DNA of 64,000 nt from Gonapodya prolifera JEL478 (taxonomy: Eukaryota; Monoblepharomycota; Monoblepharidomycetes; Monoblepharidales; Gonapodyaceae), in the NCBI GenBank assembly GCA_001574975.1, contig KQ965782.1:183978-247977 (forward strand), given 5' to 3'. Position 1 is the first letter of the stretch. Each line of letters begins with the position of its first letter. Of this stretch, positions 10,296 to 20,953 are shown one piece after another. The notes under the pieces are model-generated. The model saw only the letters and a program-made list of their open reading frames with translations, was not told where the DNA came from and ran no database searches. The position numbers were made by a program, and so were the translations under genes.

Positions 10296-13200
10296 CTATA
10301 ACGCGAACTTCCCTCGCGCCCTCACGTCCGCGGAACTCGCCCCAACAAATACCTCGTACACTCCCTGCGCCACGACCCAACGGCCCCTGCCCACATCCCA
10401 CATTGCCAAATCGTCCTTGTACAGATGCATCGTCACCGTGACCGTCTGGTTCGGCCGCACGTGCACCCTATTAAAATCCCGCAGCTCTTTCGCGCACCCT
10501 TCAGCCTGACACGTCCACATGGGAAGCGCAAGGTACAGCTGCACGACCTCGTGCCCCGCGCGAGTTCCCGTGTTGGTCACGTTGACGGACACGCGGTACG
10601 ACTTGCGTTCGGCGCTGGGGGGTTTCACGGTGAGGTTTGAGTAGGCGAACGTTGTGTACGAAAGCCCGTGCCCGTACGGAAACACAGGCGTGATATTGCG
10701 CGCCTCGAACCACCGATAGTCGACGAGGATGCCCTCGGTGTAGTGCGCCTCCGAAGCGTCCCGCTCCACGTGGGCGGGGTAGTCGTTGGGTGACGCGGCG
10801 ACAGTGTAGGGAAGGCGGCCCGACGGGTTCACATCCCCAAACATGACGTCGGCGATGGCGTTGCCGGTTTCTTGCCCGGGCATCCCCGCAAACACGACGG
10901 CCGTGATGTTGGGGTGGTGGATCCAAGGAACCAGGACAGGACCGGGTGAATGGATCACCACGATTGTCTTTTGCACGTCCGCGACGGATTTCACCAGGGC
11001 GTCGCCGTCGTGCCAGAGGTGGAGATCGTTACGGTCGCTGCGGGGAAAAGAAAGGTAAGAAAAGAGAGTTGAGGTGTTGTATTGGGCAGGTTGTCTAACC
11101 CTTGGTTTCCTTCACTGGGGGCACAATAACTTAGTTAAAAGGCTGGCCACGACCGAGAAAGCCAGACACAGAGACTCACACAGTAATATACTCTTCGCCA
11201 GAGTTTGCAAAGACAAAGACGATTGCAATGTCCGCCATTGTAGCAATCGACGGTGCCAAAGAGGCACTGCTTGTCGAGACCACTGATAAATTGTGTGGGT
11301 CCGCTTTCGCCTTAATGCCGTCAACGGGAGCGACAATGTATGGGAAGTAGGTCGTTCCGGAGCCCCATCCTTGGGCGACGGTGCCTACCGACAGAAAATG
11401 AGCGTCGCGTCATACTATGACAGGAGACTGTTGCGATTTGTATACTCACCGTCCACGCAACCGTGGTCGGCACACGAGTTGAGTCCGTTCGAGGGACCAA
11501 ACGCGTCTTCTCCAATCACCGCGATGGTTTTGTAGGTTGCATTTGAGAGGGAGAGGGGAAGCGTCCGATTGTTCTTGACCAAAACCGCAGACGCAGCCCC
11601 GACTTCTCGGATGTAGACCTTGTGGTGTGCCTGCACGTCGACGTGCTTACCGAGACTCGGTGAAAACGAGTGGAAGTTGACTTCCGGGAACCCGTCGTCC
11701 TGGCTGAACTTTATCCACGTCGCCAGAATACGTGTAACCATATCGTCCAGGCGCGTTTCGGGGACGGCTCCGTTCTTAACGTCGGAAACCAGATTGGGAC
11801 CCCAAAACGACTCGGTGGTGGCGATGGTGGCACTCCCGGGCATCATCATGTCCACGCCCGCATTGGCTGTGGGTGCGCCCGAATGCGCTGCCCACCAGTC
11901 CGTCATAACAAAGCCTCGGAAGCCGAGCTCGTCCTTCAGGATCTTGTAGAGCGCGGGGTTCTCGCAGGCGTAGGTGCCGTTGACCTGGTGGTGGCAGAAG
12001 GGAAAATGGTTTGTGCGACGAAAGGTGAACTCGAGAATAGATTGCTTTGACGCACTAGATTGTAACTGCACATTACGGCGCCGACACCAGCGTCAACGCT
12101 CGCCTGGATGATCACAGAATGTGGGAAAACGTGGTAAGAATATTATCAAATGGTGGGGGGGAGGGCAGAAAGGAAGCCCACCTTGAATGGTCTAAGATAG
12201 ACTTCATAGAGCGCTCTTTGTCCTACTTGAGAGCTTTGCGCTGTGCGCTTGTGTTCTTGCTCATTCAGAACAAACTGACGTCCATATAACAAGTCAGAGA
12301 TCGTTCAAGTTGGTCCAGCAATAGAGGCGCAGGCGCGCTTACATGTTTGACTGTAGCGATAACGCCCTGTGATTGAATCCCCTGGATGGTCAACTGTGCA
12401 GCGAAGCTTGCCAGAACAGGGTCCGGTCCATACGCTTCCCAAGCGCGACCGCCTTCCGGAGCACGCATGATGTTGACGCAGGGTCCTTGAAGGGACGACA
12501 GTCAGTTGGGATGTGCCGTGGAAAAGAGCGAAAATGGGACGAGACCGAAACCGTACCTAATGTGACTTGAACGCCCTTGCCACGTTCCTCACGTCCCATC
12601 AGGAGGCCTTGTCGAAACATTAAGAGCTTATCAAAAGTGGCGCCTACGTTTCTGCGACGGAAAATATGGGGGAGGGGAGGATATGGAGGTGCGTTCGAGC
12701 AATGAATCATTGGGTTGGGCACGCGAGAGTCCGTTTCGCGGACAATTCGTCTCCGGCGAACAGCCACGGTACTTTCCCCTTGTGGACTCTTCGGTATCGC
12801 TCCGCGATGAATGTATTCCGCTTCGCGGTGTATTCGCCTTCGGCGGAGGAATAAGCTCCGCGTGGGACGGTCGCCTCGGACGGCGCTATCACGCCTAGGT
12901 CTCGGGCTCGCTCCGCGAAACAGCTCTCGGTCAGCATTTAGAGGCGCTTTGGCCTCGCTTCGAGACATACATTGCAGCTGGAAACGCCGAGACCAAGTCG
13001 GCGAAGCGTACACCGGTGGGCGAGTCCTGGAGGCAGAGACCCTGGAATCCGATGTCTGGCTTTGCCTTTATGTTTCCAATGCAAGGTCCGACGGCCCACC
13101 CGATGCCGGTGACTACGTCGACTTTATCTTCAAGCGTCAAGTTGGAGAGAAGCGATTGGGCCTTTGTCCATGCACTGTCCCAGTCGATGAAGGGGTCGAC

Positions 13201-13414
13201 AAGCTGAATGGGCCTTTTGTCCAGGACGCCGAGGTCGATGATTACTGTTGAGTGCAATGCAGTCAGCCCGCTATTCTCATCCCCTGCATGATGTTTTCAA
13301 GCGCAGTTGCACACCATTCTTCCTCTCGTACAGCGTCTGTGTAGAGGCATCAGTGCAGATGCCGGCGGCAATGAGGAAAACGAGGATGACATGGCTAATG
13401 CTATTCCTGAACAT
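10296..13414 (-). CDS. GH3 beta-glucosidase, secreted (paralog 1)
   Basis: A secreted glycoside hydrolase family 3 enzyme that cleaves terminal beta-glucosyl units from oligosaccharides. The start at 13414 gives a signal peptide, MFRNSISHVILVFLIAAG. Later exons read VDVVTGIGWAVGPCIGNI, GFQGLCLQDSPTGVRFAD, FPAAINVGATFDKLLMF, RGKGVQVTLG, MRAPEGGRAWEAYGPDP and ASVDAGVGAVMCSYN. GFRGFVMTDWWAAHSG holds the predicted nucleophile aspartate. The C-terminal half has GMPGQETGNAIADVMFGD, DYRWFEARNITPVF and a fibronectin-III-like end (AGHEVVQLYLALP), stopping at 10296. Length is roughly 750-800 residues. It is collinear with the paralog at 18200-20953. One intron is swollen by a hairpin-rich repeat (12705-12960). 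A 15-base microexon at 11100-11114 is absent as a separate exon from the paralog. Confidence 0.92.
12705..12960 (+). repeat. Intronic mini-hairpin array
   Basis: This lies wholly within a GH3 intron, between FPAA(I) and NVGATFDK. It strings together tiny palindromes: TCGC-TCC-GCGA, CCGC-TTC-GCGG, CGCC-TTC-GGCG, and GTCCG-TTTCG-CGGAC. They are separated by roughly 10-25 bases. Stems are 4-5 bp and most loops are three bases of the form TNC. The array shares the phrase ATTCGCC-TNC-GGCGGA with the elements at 39205-39450, 41090-41235 and 8658-8690. Confidence 0.75.
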
Positions 13415-14890
13415 GGGTCGAGGATTGCACTGAAAGAGTAGTGATAGAGCTCCGTCGGTGGCAGTCAATAGACGCTTCAGCTGTGTGGCATCCAGATTCT
13501 GAGGTTTCCGTGGATATTCTGAGGCTTGAGTCCGTTTGTCCAATGAGTCCACCGTTAGGCAGCTTGAACCCTAAAAATTCTCTGTGCTTTTGAATTTGAT
13601 TTGACAAATAGATTTGCCTTTTTCTCTATATGTTTGTATCGACAACTTTGATTGCTTTTTGGGGATGCATCCAATCAAAATGACCCCCCAGGTCAATTCA
13701 TGTGAATTAGGGTTACTCCAGGTTCCATGACACGCGGAAAAGAGCAGGTGAAATCAGGAAACTTCAAGGTTGGTCATGTTGATCTTCATGTGAGTTGAAG
13801 CTTGAGTATATCAAAATATTATGTTTAGGACCACAGAGTAAAAAATCAATGGGAATTGGTTCGCTAATCGCGTAACTCCTGACTTTTGGCAAGAATTGTG
13901 GATCGGAAAAATCACGGGGCAAATGTATTTACCGAGATCGTCGGACAGGCAAGAACGGGGTATACGTAAGATGATTGTTAAGCACAGAGATAAAAAGATA
14001 GTGCTAGCCGGTGTGTTGTGTTGGAAACAGTACAACATCTAGCTCCTTGGATACTGCTAAAAGCAAACGGTTTGTACTTTGTATCTTACCATAGTGTCGT
14101 TGCTTCTACCCATGGTGCAAAGCAGGCGAGTGCATATGTGGATGCGAAAACAAATGGTCCATCGAAAGCAAAAAAAGTTCAAGTTGATCGCTTGGCATAT
14201 CAAGGCAAACTGAATCGGAACTTGAATATAATTTGGTACAAAGGTAAAATATGACGCTTTGAATCATATTCACCAAGTAGATAACGGAGTATTTGATACT
14301 AGTTTTTTTCACTGAAGATATCACCTACTAGGCGTTAATAATACGGATTTCCAAGAGAACAACCCAATGGGCAGTGTGAAGCGTAATAAGTCACGTGGTT
14401 GAACACGGCCGCAGGCGGTTATCCGTCGAGTTTCAGGCCCGGGAGCAGTTTGTGGCCTATTTGGGTGACAAAGAGCGGAGTCGACACAGGCATCGAAGGA
14501 ACATCCCGGAAACATCAGGCAGGTCCAAAAAACATCCTTCCGAAGCGATGTCAGCGAGTCCGAGCGTCGCTTCGGTGTTGTCCAATTCTACCGAGAGTCG
14601 GTTGCGTGACCGCCGACACGAAGACTTGCTCTCCGTCCAGACATGGGAGCGAACGACGCTGTATTCACCTTCGCGATACCTTCCGGATGGATTGCCGATT
14701 AGATGTGGAGGTGCTTTTTTGTGCCAGCATGTCAATCTGTGGCGGAGCACTTGCATTATCAAGTCTTTTCACACTACCAAACAAGCCAAGATGCCCAAAC
14801 ACCCGAAAAAGCATGTACGTTGGCTCCCACTGGAGTTCAGGAATTTTCACTGGAACGGATGGCGCGGACTTTTGAGCACCTCACTCTTTT
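13415..14890. other. Intergenic, AT-rich, no firm gene
   Basis: About 13550-14380 is clearly AT-richer than the neighbouring genes and contains only short open frames without recognisable motifs. From about 14390 GC content rises. The frame from 14703 (TPEKACTLAPTG, FEHLTLFTFSK) could be a 5' exon of the coiled-coil gene downstream, but I could not find a splice junction that keeps the frame. Confidence 0.45.
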
Positions 14891-14952
14891 CACGTTTTCG
14901 AAAATGTTTTTATTTCGTACATTTGCTTTATAGAAATATTTTCGAAAACGTG
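14891..14952. repeat. Perfect 15-bp inverted repeat
   Basis: CACGTTTTCGAAAAT at 14891-14905 is repeated as its exact reverse complement at 14938-14952, around a 32-base AT-rich spacer. The RNA could form a strong hairpin. It sits across the likely first splice site of the downstream coiled-coil gene. Confidence 0.9.
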
Positions 14953-16345
14953 ACAAGTTTCCTTATCCTGATCCATCATCCGAGAGCGAGGCTGAGGTCC
15001 CCCAAGAGAGTAACGGAGGCCCCATACTACCCGCAAAAGGTGAGCAAGGGAGGTGGAAACGGATTCCAGCATATTGGATATGGTAGCACAGTTGTGTAGC
15101 TTTGCATGGGGGACCTACAACGCCACCTGTAGATTTCGGTTTTTTCATCATCGAATCAGCAGAGTTCACGACCTTATATACTCATCGTCCGTTTCGTTCT
15201 ACAGTAAAGCCGGGAAAGAACGAGCGTCGTTCCAAGGAAGCGTCTTTACCGAATGAACAAAAAGGTGAGCAAGGAAGGTGGAAACGGAGTCCAGCGTTTG
15301 GATATTTCAGCACTGTGACTGAGCAGATGTGCGCGTGCTAAGCTTTGCGTGGGAGAACCTATGGGCGCATGTCGCACGTCATTGTGCAGCGATGACACAC
15401 ACACGTGGTGTTGCCCGGCTCGTAAATCGTTGTGACTATGTGAATTGCTCATCTCTCGATCATGGAGCCCTGGGCAGTCACATCGTGACGCGTGGATTGT
15501 AAAACGTGGACCGTATCGATCTGTGCGAATATTCCTGTCTCATAGTGAGAAGCGTGGTTTTTGTGGCGTCAATCATAGCCTGTGTGTGCGCTTTTTCTGT
15601 CCGTGTTCTTACGAACATTGGGGACAAAAGGCGTTGAAATCTCGTTTACGGGGTTTCATCATCGCTCTATGTTCAGTATTCATACTTTATGCTCACCACC
15701 CCATTTTAATTTTCAGGCCGTCCCGACCACAATGCGCGTAACGAGACACAGTCGCTTTTGTCTCCAGCCTTATCTGACCGAGACCGGATCCGCCCTGGAA
15801 CGCATATCCGAAAGCAAGTATCGACCTTGACAACGGCGGTTCAATCTGAAGACCAACTGGAAGCGGAACCTGAAGACCAACGGGAAGCGGAACCTGAAGT
15901 CGTAAAAGCTGCACCCATTGTTGACGAAGTTATGCGTCTTCTCCAACAACGAATGGATATGCAGATGGAAAGTTACATTGATCAGGGGTTCGGAATTTTC
16001 CAGAGACGTCTGGATGTCCAGGAAGAGTTGCTATACAAAGATAGAGAACTCGCATGTTTACGGGAACTGTCAAAATCCCAAGCGGAACTCTTAGACGAAA
16101 AGACTCGAGAGAACGCAGAAATATCGAAGGAACTTCGTACCACAAAGATAGTCCTTCATACAGCACAATGTACAAACTGGTCATTGCTTCGACAAGGGTA
16201 CAGGGAAGCTTTAGTACAGGTTTTCAATGCGAAAAAGCAACTTCTTGATGAGTCAGCGTCTCATGGAGCGTCCCCAGACATCAACGTTCTTCGTAAAAGG
16301 CTCAAAGAGTGGAGATCTCGCTACTTCAAGGGACAACGGAAGTAA
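14934..16345 (+). CDS. Unknown coiled-coil protein
   Basis: I do not recognise this protein. An exon from about 14934 reads KRDKFPYPDPSSESEAEV and ends ILPAK. After an intron at 15040 it continues AEFTTLYTHRPFRSTVKPGK and ends LPNEQK. A second intron runs from 15265 to about 15717. The last exon begins GRPDHNARNETQSLLSPALS and carries acidic repeats (two DQxEAEPE-type units). A long charged helix likely to form a coiled coil follows (MRLLQQRMDMQMESYIDQGF, RELACLRELSKSQAELLDEK), ending KEWRSRYFKGQRK. Junction phases agree for these three exons. The 5' end is unresolved: a stop lies in frame just upstream of 14934, so at least one more exon is needed. The two introns start with near-identical sequence. 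Confidence 0.55.
15031..15360 (+). repeat. Duplicated intron starts
   Basis: The segments at 15035-15110 and 15260-15345 share AAAAGGTGAGCAAGG followed by AGGTGGAAACGGA and TCCAGC. They also share TTGGATAT and later AGCTTTGC. They are the ends of two consecutive exons and the starts of their introns, so an exon-intron unit was probably duplicated in tandem. Confidence 0.7.
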
Positions 16346-16745
16346 ATAGAAGCATTAATTTAGTAAGCGCATTTTTCTCTGATATCGTTTGCGTTCAATG
16401 ACTGTTCGATTTGAAGTAATAAACACAACAAGGTCCAACTTGATGCTGCTAACAGAAAGTTGACCAGCATGGGGCAAGCACCTTTCTGTGCAGCCGGACC
16501 ACGGGAAATTGAATTCTTTGAGACTTGGAGGGGAACGCCTCCGTCTTCGGATGCGTCGGATGAAGCCAGCGATGACGGTCGCGATATTGATGTTTGAGTC
16601 GAGGTAGTTTTGGGTTGTTGGAGTTTTCAGACGATATGATTTTTGAAGGCGACGACAAAAGGAAGAGATGGCTGTGCGTGAGGGACGAAGAAAATGGGAG
16701 AGAAATAGTTACTTCAGTGCTCTTTTGGATTGATTTGAGAAATAA

Positions 16746-16985
16746 ATGTTCTGTGTAAATTTTGGTCGAGTGAGACAAATGATCCAACTGCACACACATT
16801 TTTTTACCAAAGAAGTTATGCGTCAAATGTCTATTCTATTATGGACCTTTCAAATCACCATCATAATCACACAATTTTGTCTTCTCTGTTTCTTCCTAAC
16901 AGCAATTGTCTTGTTTGTAATACATGATAACACTACAAGCAACAACAATCTACCACAACAAGAAGGCAACATCCTGTTCAATTGA
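16746..16985 (+). CDS. Candidate small membrane ORF, unknown
   Basis: A 79-residue frame beginning MFCVNFGRVRQM with one long hydrophobic stretch (WTFQITIIITQFCLLCFFL then TAIVLFVI), followed by a polar asparagine/glutamine tail. In AT-rich sequence such a hydrophobic frame can arise by chance from T-rich codons. No homology is recognised. It sits inside the AT-rich island. Confidence 0.15.
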   Translation: MFCVNFGRVRQMIQLHTHFFTKEVMRQMSILLWTFQITIIITQFCLLCFFLTAIVLFVIHDNTTSNNNLPQQEGNILFN

Positions 16986-17439
16986 ATTGATCTATGCAAT
17001 TGATACTCCCAAAAACACCGATTCTACCCAGCATTTTGTTCACTGCATGAGATGGCCCTTTGGTCTGTTTTGAGATATGCAGACGTTTGGAACAACATGG
17101 AAGTCTTTTACATCAATTTGAAGTGCTCAGAATCTCAAAGACAATTCATTAAAGCTGAAGCAGAAAGACTCGGGATGGCCTCTCTCACAAGAGTGAACAT
17201 CCACTAACGTGGAATATATAGAGTAGTATCAGTGTTGGGTATTAGCTGCTGTGCCACTACAGTGGCCGCGGGGTTTAGATGTGCACACTTGCAGGACGTC
17301 CCCTAAGTTTGGCATCATGTTCCTGCAGGTGAGTTCCATGCACATTACGACTTGTTATGTATATTTGATCACACATACACGTTCCTGCAGATTACAGGCT
17401 TGTGCAGCTCACCTAGGTTGTGTAGCAATAGTGGGCATA

Positions 17440-17826
17440 ATGACTGAATCCAGATCAAGCAGTGATTACTCTACAAGTGACCAAGGGTCACCAATTATAC
17501 CATCAGCTCTGAGAACCAGTATGTGGAATCCAAGAATCATACTGCAAAAACCAGGTTCAATTCTAAGTATAGATATGTCACCAGTGGCGTCAAGTCCTAT
17601 GATGCCAGTTGCCCTTGTTCATCCAAATATTGGATCAGATTCAGTTGTGAGAAACATTGGTAGAACAGTAGATGATGGTCATGTGATTGGATTCAAAGCA
17701 CCAAGTATAGTGTCAGCAATTTCAAGCCTCAGTAGTCTTGACAAGAGTATTGGAAGCAAAAATTCTTTAAACATTCAAGAGAATATATTTCAAATTACAT
17801 ATTCACAATTACATGTGTTGGATTGA
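17440..17826 (+). CDS. Candidate unknown ORF in AT-rich island
   Basis: A 128-residue frame from an ATG at 17440 reads MTESRSSSDYSTSDQGSPII, is rich in serine, isoleucine and proline, and includes RNIGRTVDDGHVIGFKAP. Upstream the same frame stays open to 17251, and an intron-like GTGAGT...TGCAG stretch occurs at about 17330-17391. No known family is recognised. Its length and even amino-acid composition in AT-rich DNA make it more likely coding than its neighbours, but support is weak. Confidence 0.3.
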   Translation: MTESRSSSDYSTSDQGSPIIPSALRTSMWNPRIILQKPGSILSIDMSPVASSPMMPVALVHPNIGSDSVVRNIGRTVDDGHVIGFKAPSIVSAISSLSSLDKSIGSKNSLNIQENIFQITYSQLHVLD

Positions 17827-18199
17827 TTGCAAGTGTTGTAAGTGCTGTAGAGGAACGTGTACAATGGGATATGTCCAAGGGCAGGATCAGATGTATTGGT
17901 GTCCGGACCACAAGCGACTTCCCTGATCCCCGTCCTCGAAACATTTCGCCGCGTCCCTGAAGCGAACAGCTGCAAGTTGATACATAGTTCAGTTTGATTT
18001 ATCGAGACTTAGCGAGATTCTCCAGCGTTCGTGCCGTTGTCAGCATTTCAAATTGGAATGTTTATCAGTCAAACCATTTTTCGCAACTTCACAAAAATTT
18101 TCTTCACTCTTATCTTACAGATCTTCAAAAAGCTCAGTTCTCCTCTCAGTCGTCTAAAGGGAAAGAAAAAAATCTATACAACATGACGGAATAGAATAA

Positions 18200-20953
18200 T
18201 CACAGCGTGATCGTCTCCGTCTGTCTAATATCGGCCGAGCTCGCTCCCACGGACACCACGAAGTCGCCTTTGGGCACCACCCAACCGCTCGTAACGACGT
18301 CGTAGAAGGCGAGGTCTTCTTTGTACAGGTGAAGCGACACCGTGGCCGTCTCGCCAGCCTTGATGTGGACGCGCTCAAAGTCGCGAAGCTCCTTGGCGCA
18401 TCCCTGCGACTGGCACGTCCAGGTCGGAAGAGCAAGGTAAAGCTGAACGACCTCGTGGCCATCGACTTTGCCGGAGTTGGTGACGTTCACGGAGACCTTG
18501 TACGCCTTCCTGTCAGCGTTTGGTGCTTCCACGTTGAGCTTGGAGTAGTCGAACTTGGTGTACGAGAGACCGTGTCCGAACGCGAATGCGGGAGTCTTGT
18601 TCTGGGCCTCGAACCAACGGTAGTCGATGAGAATGCCCTCGTCGTACGTGAGGTTGAGCTCCGTGTACTTAACGTTGACTGCGTAGTCGGATCGCTGAAC
18701 TCCAACGGTGTAAGGCAAGCGACCGGACGGGTTGACATCACCGAAGAGAACGTCGGCGATGGCGTTGCCGGTCTCCTGACCCGGCATGCCGGCGTAGATG
18801 ATAGCGGTGATGTTGGGATGGTCGACCCACGGAGCGAGGACGGGACCGGGCGAGTGGATGACGACGATGGTCTTCTGGACATCCGCTACGGATTTGACGA
18901 GAGCGTCGCCGTTGTGCCAGAGGCTGAGATCGTTTCGGTCGCTGCAATGAGGGCCATGTCAGGTTCCTTATTGTATGACGCAAGGGAGTGTTTCCCAAAC
19001 TTACCCTTCGTTCCCGTCAATGGTGATGTAACCCTCTCCAGAATTGGCAAACCCGAAGACGATGGCAATGTCCGCCTTGGCAGCAACGGAGGGTGCGACG
19101 GCGTTGTCCTTGGTTGAGAGGATGGTGATGTTCTGAGGTTTCGCCTTGTCGCTGATTCCGTCAACAGGGGCGACAATGTAGGGGAAGACAGTCGTTCCTG
19201 AACCCCACCCTTGAGCGACGGTGCCTGTCGAATGAAAGACTGTAAGCGGGACCGCAAGGAGAGGAAGTTCAACGAGAGCTCACCATCAACGCAGCCTTTG
19301 TCGGGACACTTGTTAAGTCCGTTTGCGGGGCCGAAAGCGTCCTCTCCAATCACCGCAATGGTTTTGTAAGTCGCGTTAGAAAGTGGAAGCGAGCCGGTGT
19401 TCTTGACGAGGACGGATGACGCGGCACCGACTGCGCGAACGTGGTCCTTGTGGCGGCCCTGAACGTTAACGCTGGACTGGAAGGAGGTGTTCCACGAGTT
19501 GAAGTTGACTTTGGGGTAGGTGCCGTCGTCCTGGCCCATGCGGATCCAGGTCGCCAAAACACGGGTAACCATGTCGTCCACGCGCTCCACGGGCACACTG
19601 CCGTTCTTGACCAGCGCGGTCAGGTTCTGGCCCCACAGCGAAAACCCGGATCCGAGGTCGGAGTCGCCGGCCATCATCATGTCCACACCAGCGAGCGCCG
19701 TCTTGATGCCGTCGCGACCGCCCCACCAGTCGGTCATGACGAAGCCTTTGAACCCGAGTTCGCCCTTGAGGATTTCGTACAAGGCAGGGTTGTGGCAGGC
19801 GAGGGTGCCGTTTACCTTTTTGGTAGAGTGTGCGTGTGAGCCAAATTAATATGCAACAGGTAAGCATCTCGGTTATTCCGACTCACCTTGTTGTAACTGC
19901 ACATAACTGCACCAACACCAGCATCAACGCTGGCAATAAACGGCCTCAAGTAAACCTCGTAGAGCGCGCGGCGGCCGACCTGCGAGTCGGACCCTGTCTG
20001 CCTGTTGTGCTCCTGGTCGTTCAAGATGAAGTGCTTTGCCGTTGCGATGACGCCGTTGGATTGGATGCCAAGAATTTCGAGCCTGGCGGCCCAGGATTGA
20101 AGGAATGGGTCCGCACCGTAGGATTCCCAGGAGCGGCCGCCCTCGGGGGCCCGGAGGAAGTTCATGCCGGGGCTGATAATGGGGGAGAACAATAGATGAG
20201 TGCGGTGTAGCAGAAACAAAAGGCCGGACAGCAGTACTCACCCCAGAGTTACTTGCACGCCTTTTCCACGTTGCTCTTTGCCCTTGAAGAGTCCTTGTTT
20301 GAACATCAAGGCTTTGTCAAAGGTAGCCGCAAGGTTGCTGCCGGGCGAAATTTCAGAAACAAAAACTAGACTTTTCTCTCTCCGAGCATAAAGCAAGGGT
20401 ATCTTACATGGGTGTTGAGAACGTGGTGGCGAGATCGGCAAAGCGCATGCCGACTGAGACGGGGGTGGAGGGGGTGTGCGGAGAAGGGGTTGTCAATGTT
20501 TGTTGATTAGCACCAAAGTCGCGTACCACCCAACGACATCATAAAACGCACCTGGACCGTCTTGCAGACAAAGGCCCTGGAAGCCAATTTGGGGCATCTC
20601 GCGAATGTTTCCAACGCAGAAACCATTGGTCCAGCCGACACCCGTGACGATGTCGGATTTGTTCTCCTGAGAGAGCAGCGGCAGGAGCTTCTTGGCCTCG
20701 CTGTATGCATAATCCCAGGAAACGTGGTTGTCGAACCCAGGAAGGGGGCGCTTGTCCAAGTTCACAAGATCGACGACAACTGTGCAAAGATTGGATGAAT
20801 TAGAAATCGCGGGTAAGATGTTAAATCGCTCGACGGCGCGAATGGAAAGTAGGATGTCAACTCACCATTGTTGCGGCGAACATGCTGGATTGGCGCGGCG
20901 ATCACGGGGGCTGCCGCGGCGGCAATTGCGATCAGAGCGAATGCGTGTCGCAT
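18200..20953 (-). CDS. GH3 beta-glucosidase, secreted (paralog 2)
   Basis: A second secreted GH3 enzyme, collinear with the gene at 10296-13414. The start at 20953 gives a signal peptide, MRHAFALIAIAAAAAPVIA. Exons follow with KSDIVTGVGWTNGFCVGNI, GFQGLCLQDGPG, AATFDKALMFKQGLF, RAPEGGRSWESYGADP, KHFILNDQEHNRQTGSDSQV and ASVDAGVGAVMCSYNKV. GFKGFVMTDWWGGRDGI holds the predicted nucleophile. VAQGWGSGTT, YITIDGNEG joined to DRNDLSLWHNGDALVKSVAD, GMPGQETGNAIADVLFGD, and a fibronectin-III-like C-terminus with GHEVVQLYLALPTW complete it. Here YITIDGNEG lies within one exon, whereas paralog 1 has an extra intron at this point. The conserved family order and signal peptide make the call firm. The exact oligosaccharide substrate cannot be read from sequence. 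Confidence 0.93.

Larger units (their letters stand above)
16346..18199. other. AT-rich island
   Basis: Base composition shifts sharply towards A and T between the coiled-coil gene and the second GH3. Codon use in the open frames (ATA, TCA, AGA, AAT) differs from the GC-rich neighbours. The island contains two weak candidate ORFs (16746-16985 and 17440-17826) and no recognisable domain, transposase or terminal repeat. It may be an insertion or simply a relaxed intergenic region. Confidence 0.5.

Noticed and set aside
18329-19117. A 262-codon plus-strand frame opposite GH3 paralog 2
   Set aside because: It mirrors conserved GH3 exons on the minus strand and has no motifs of its own.
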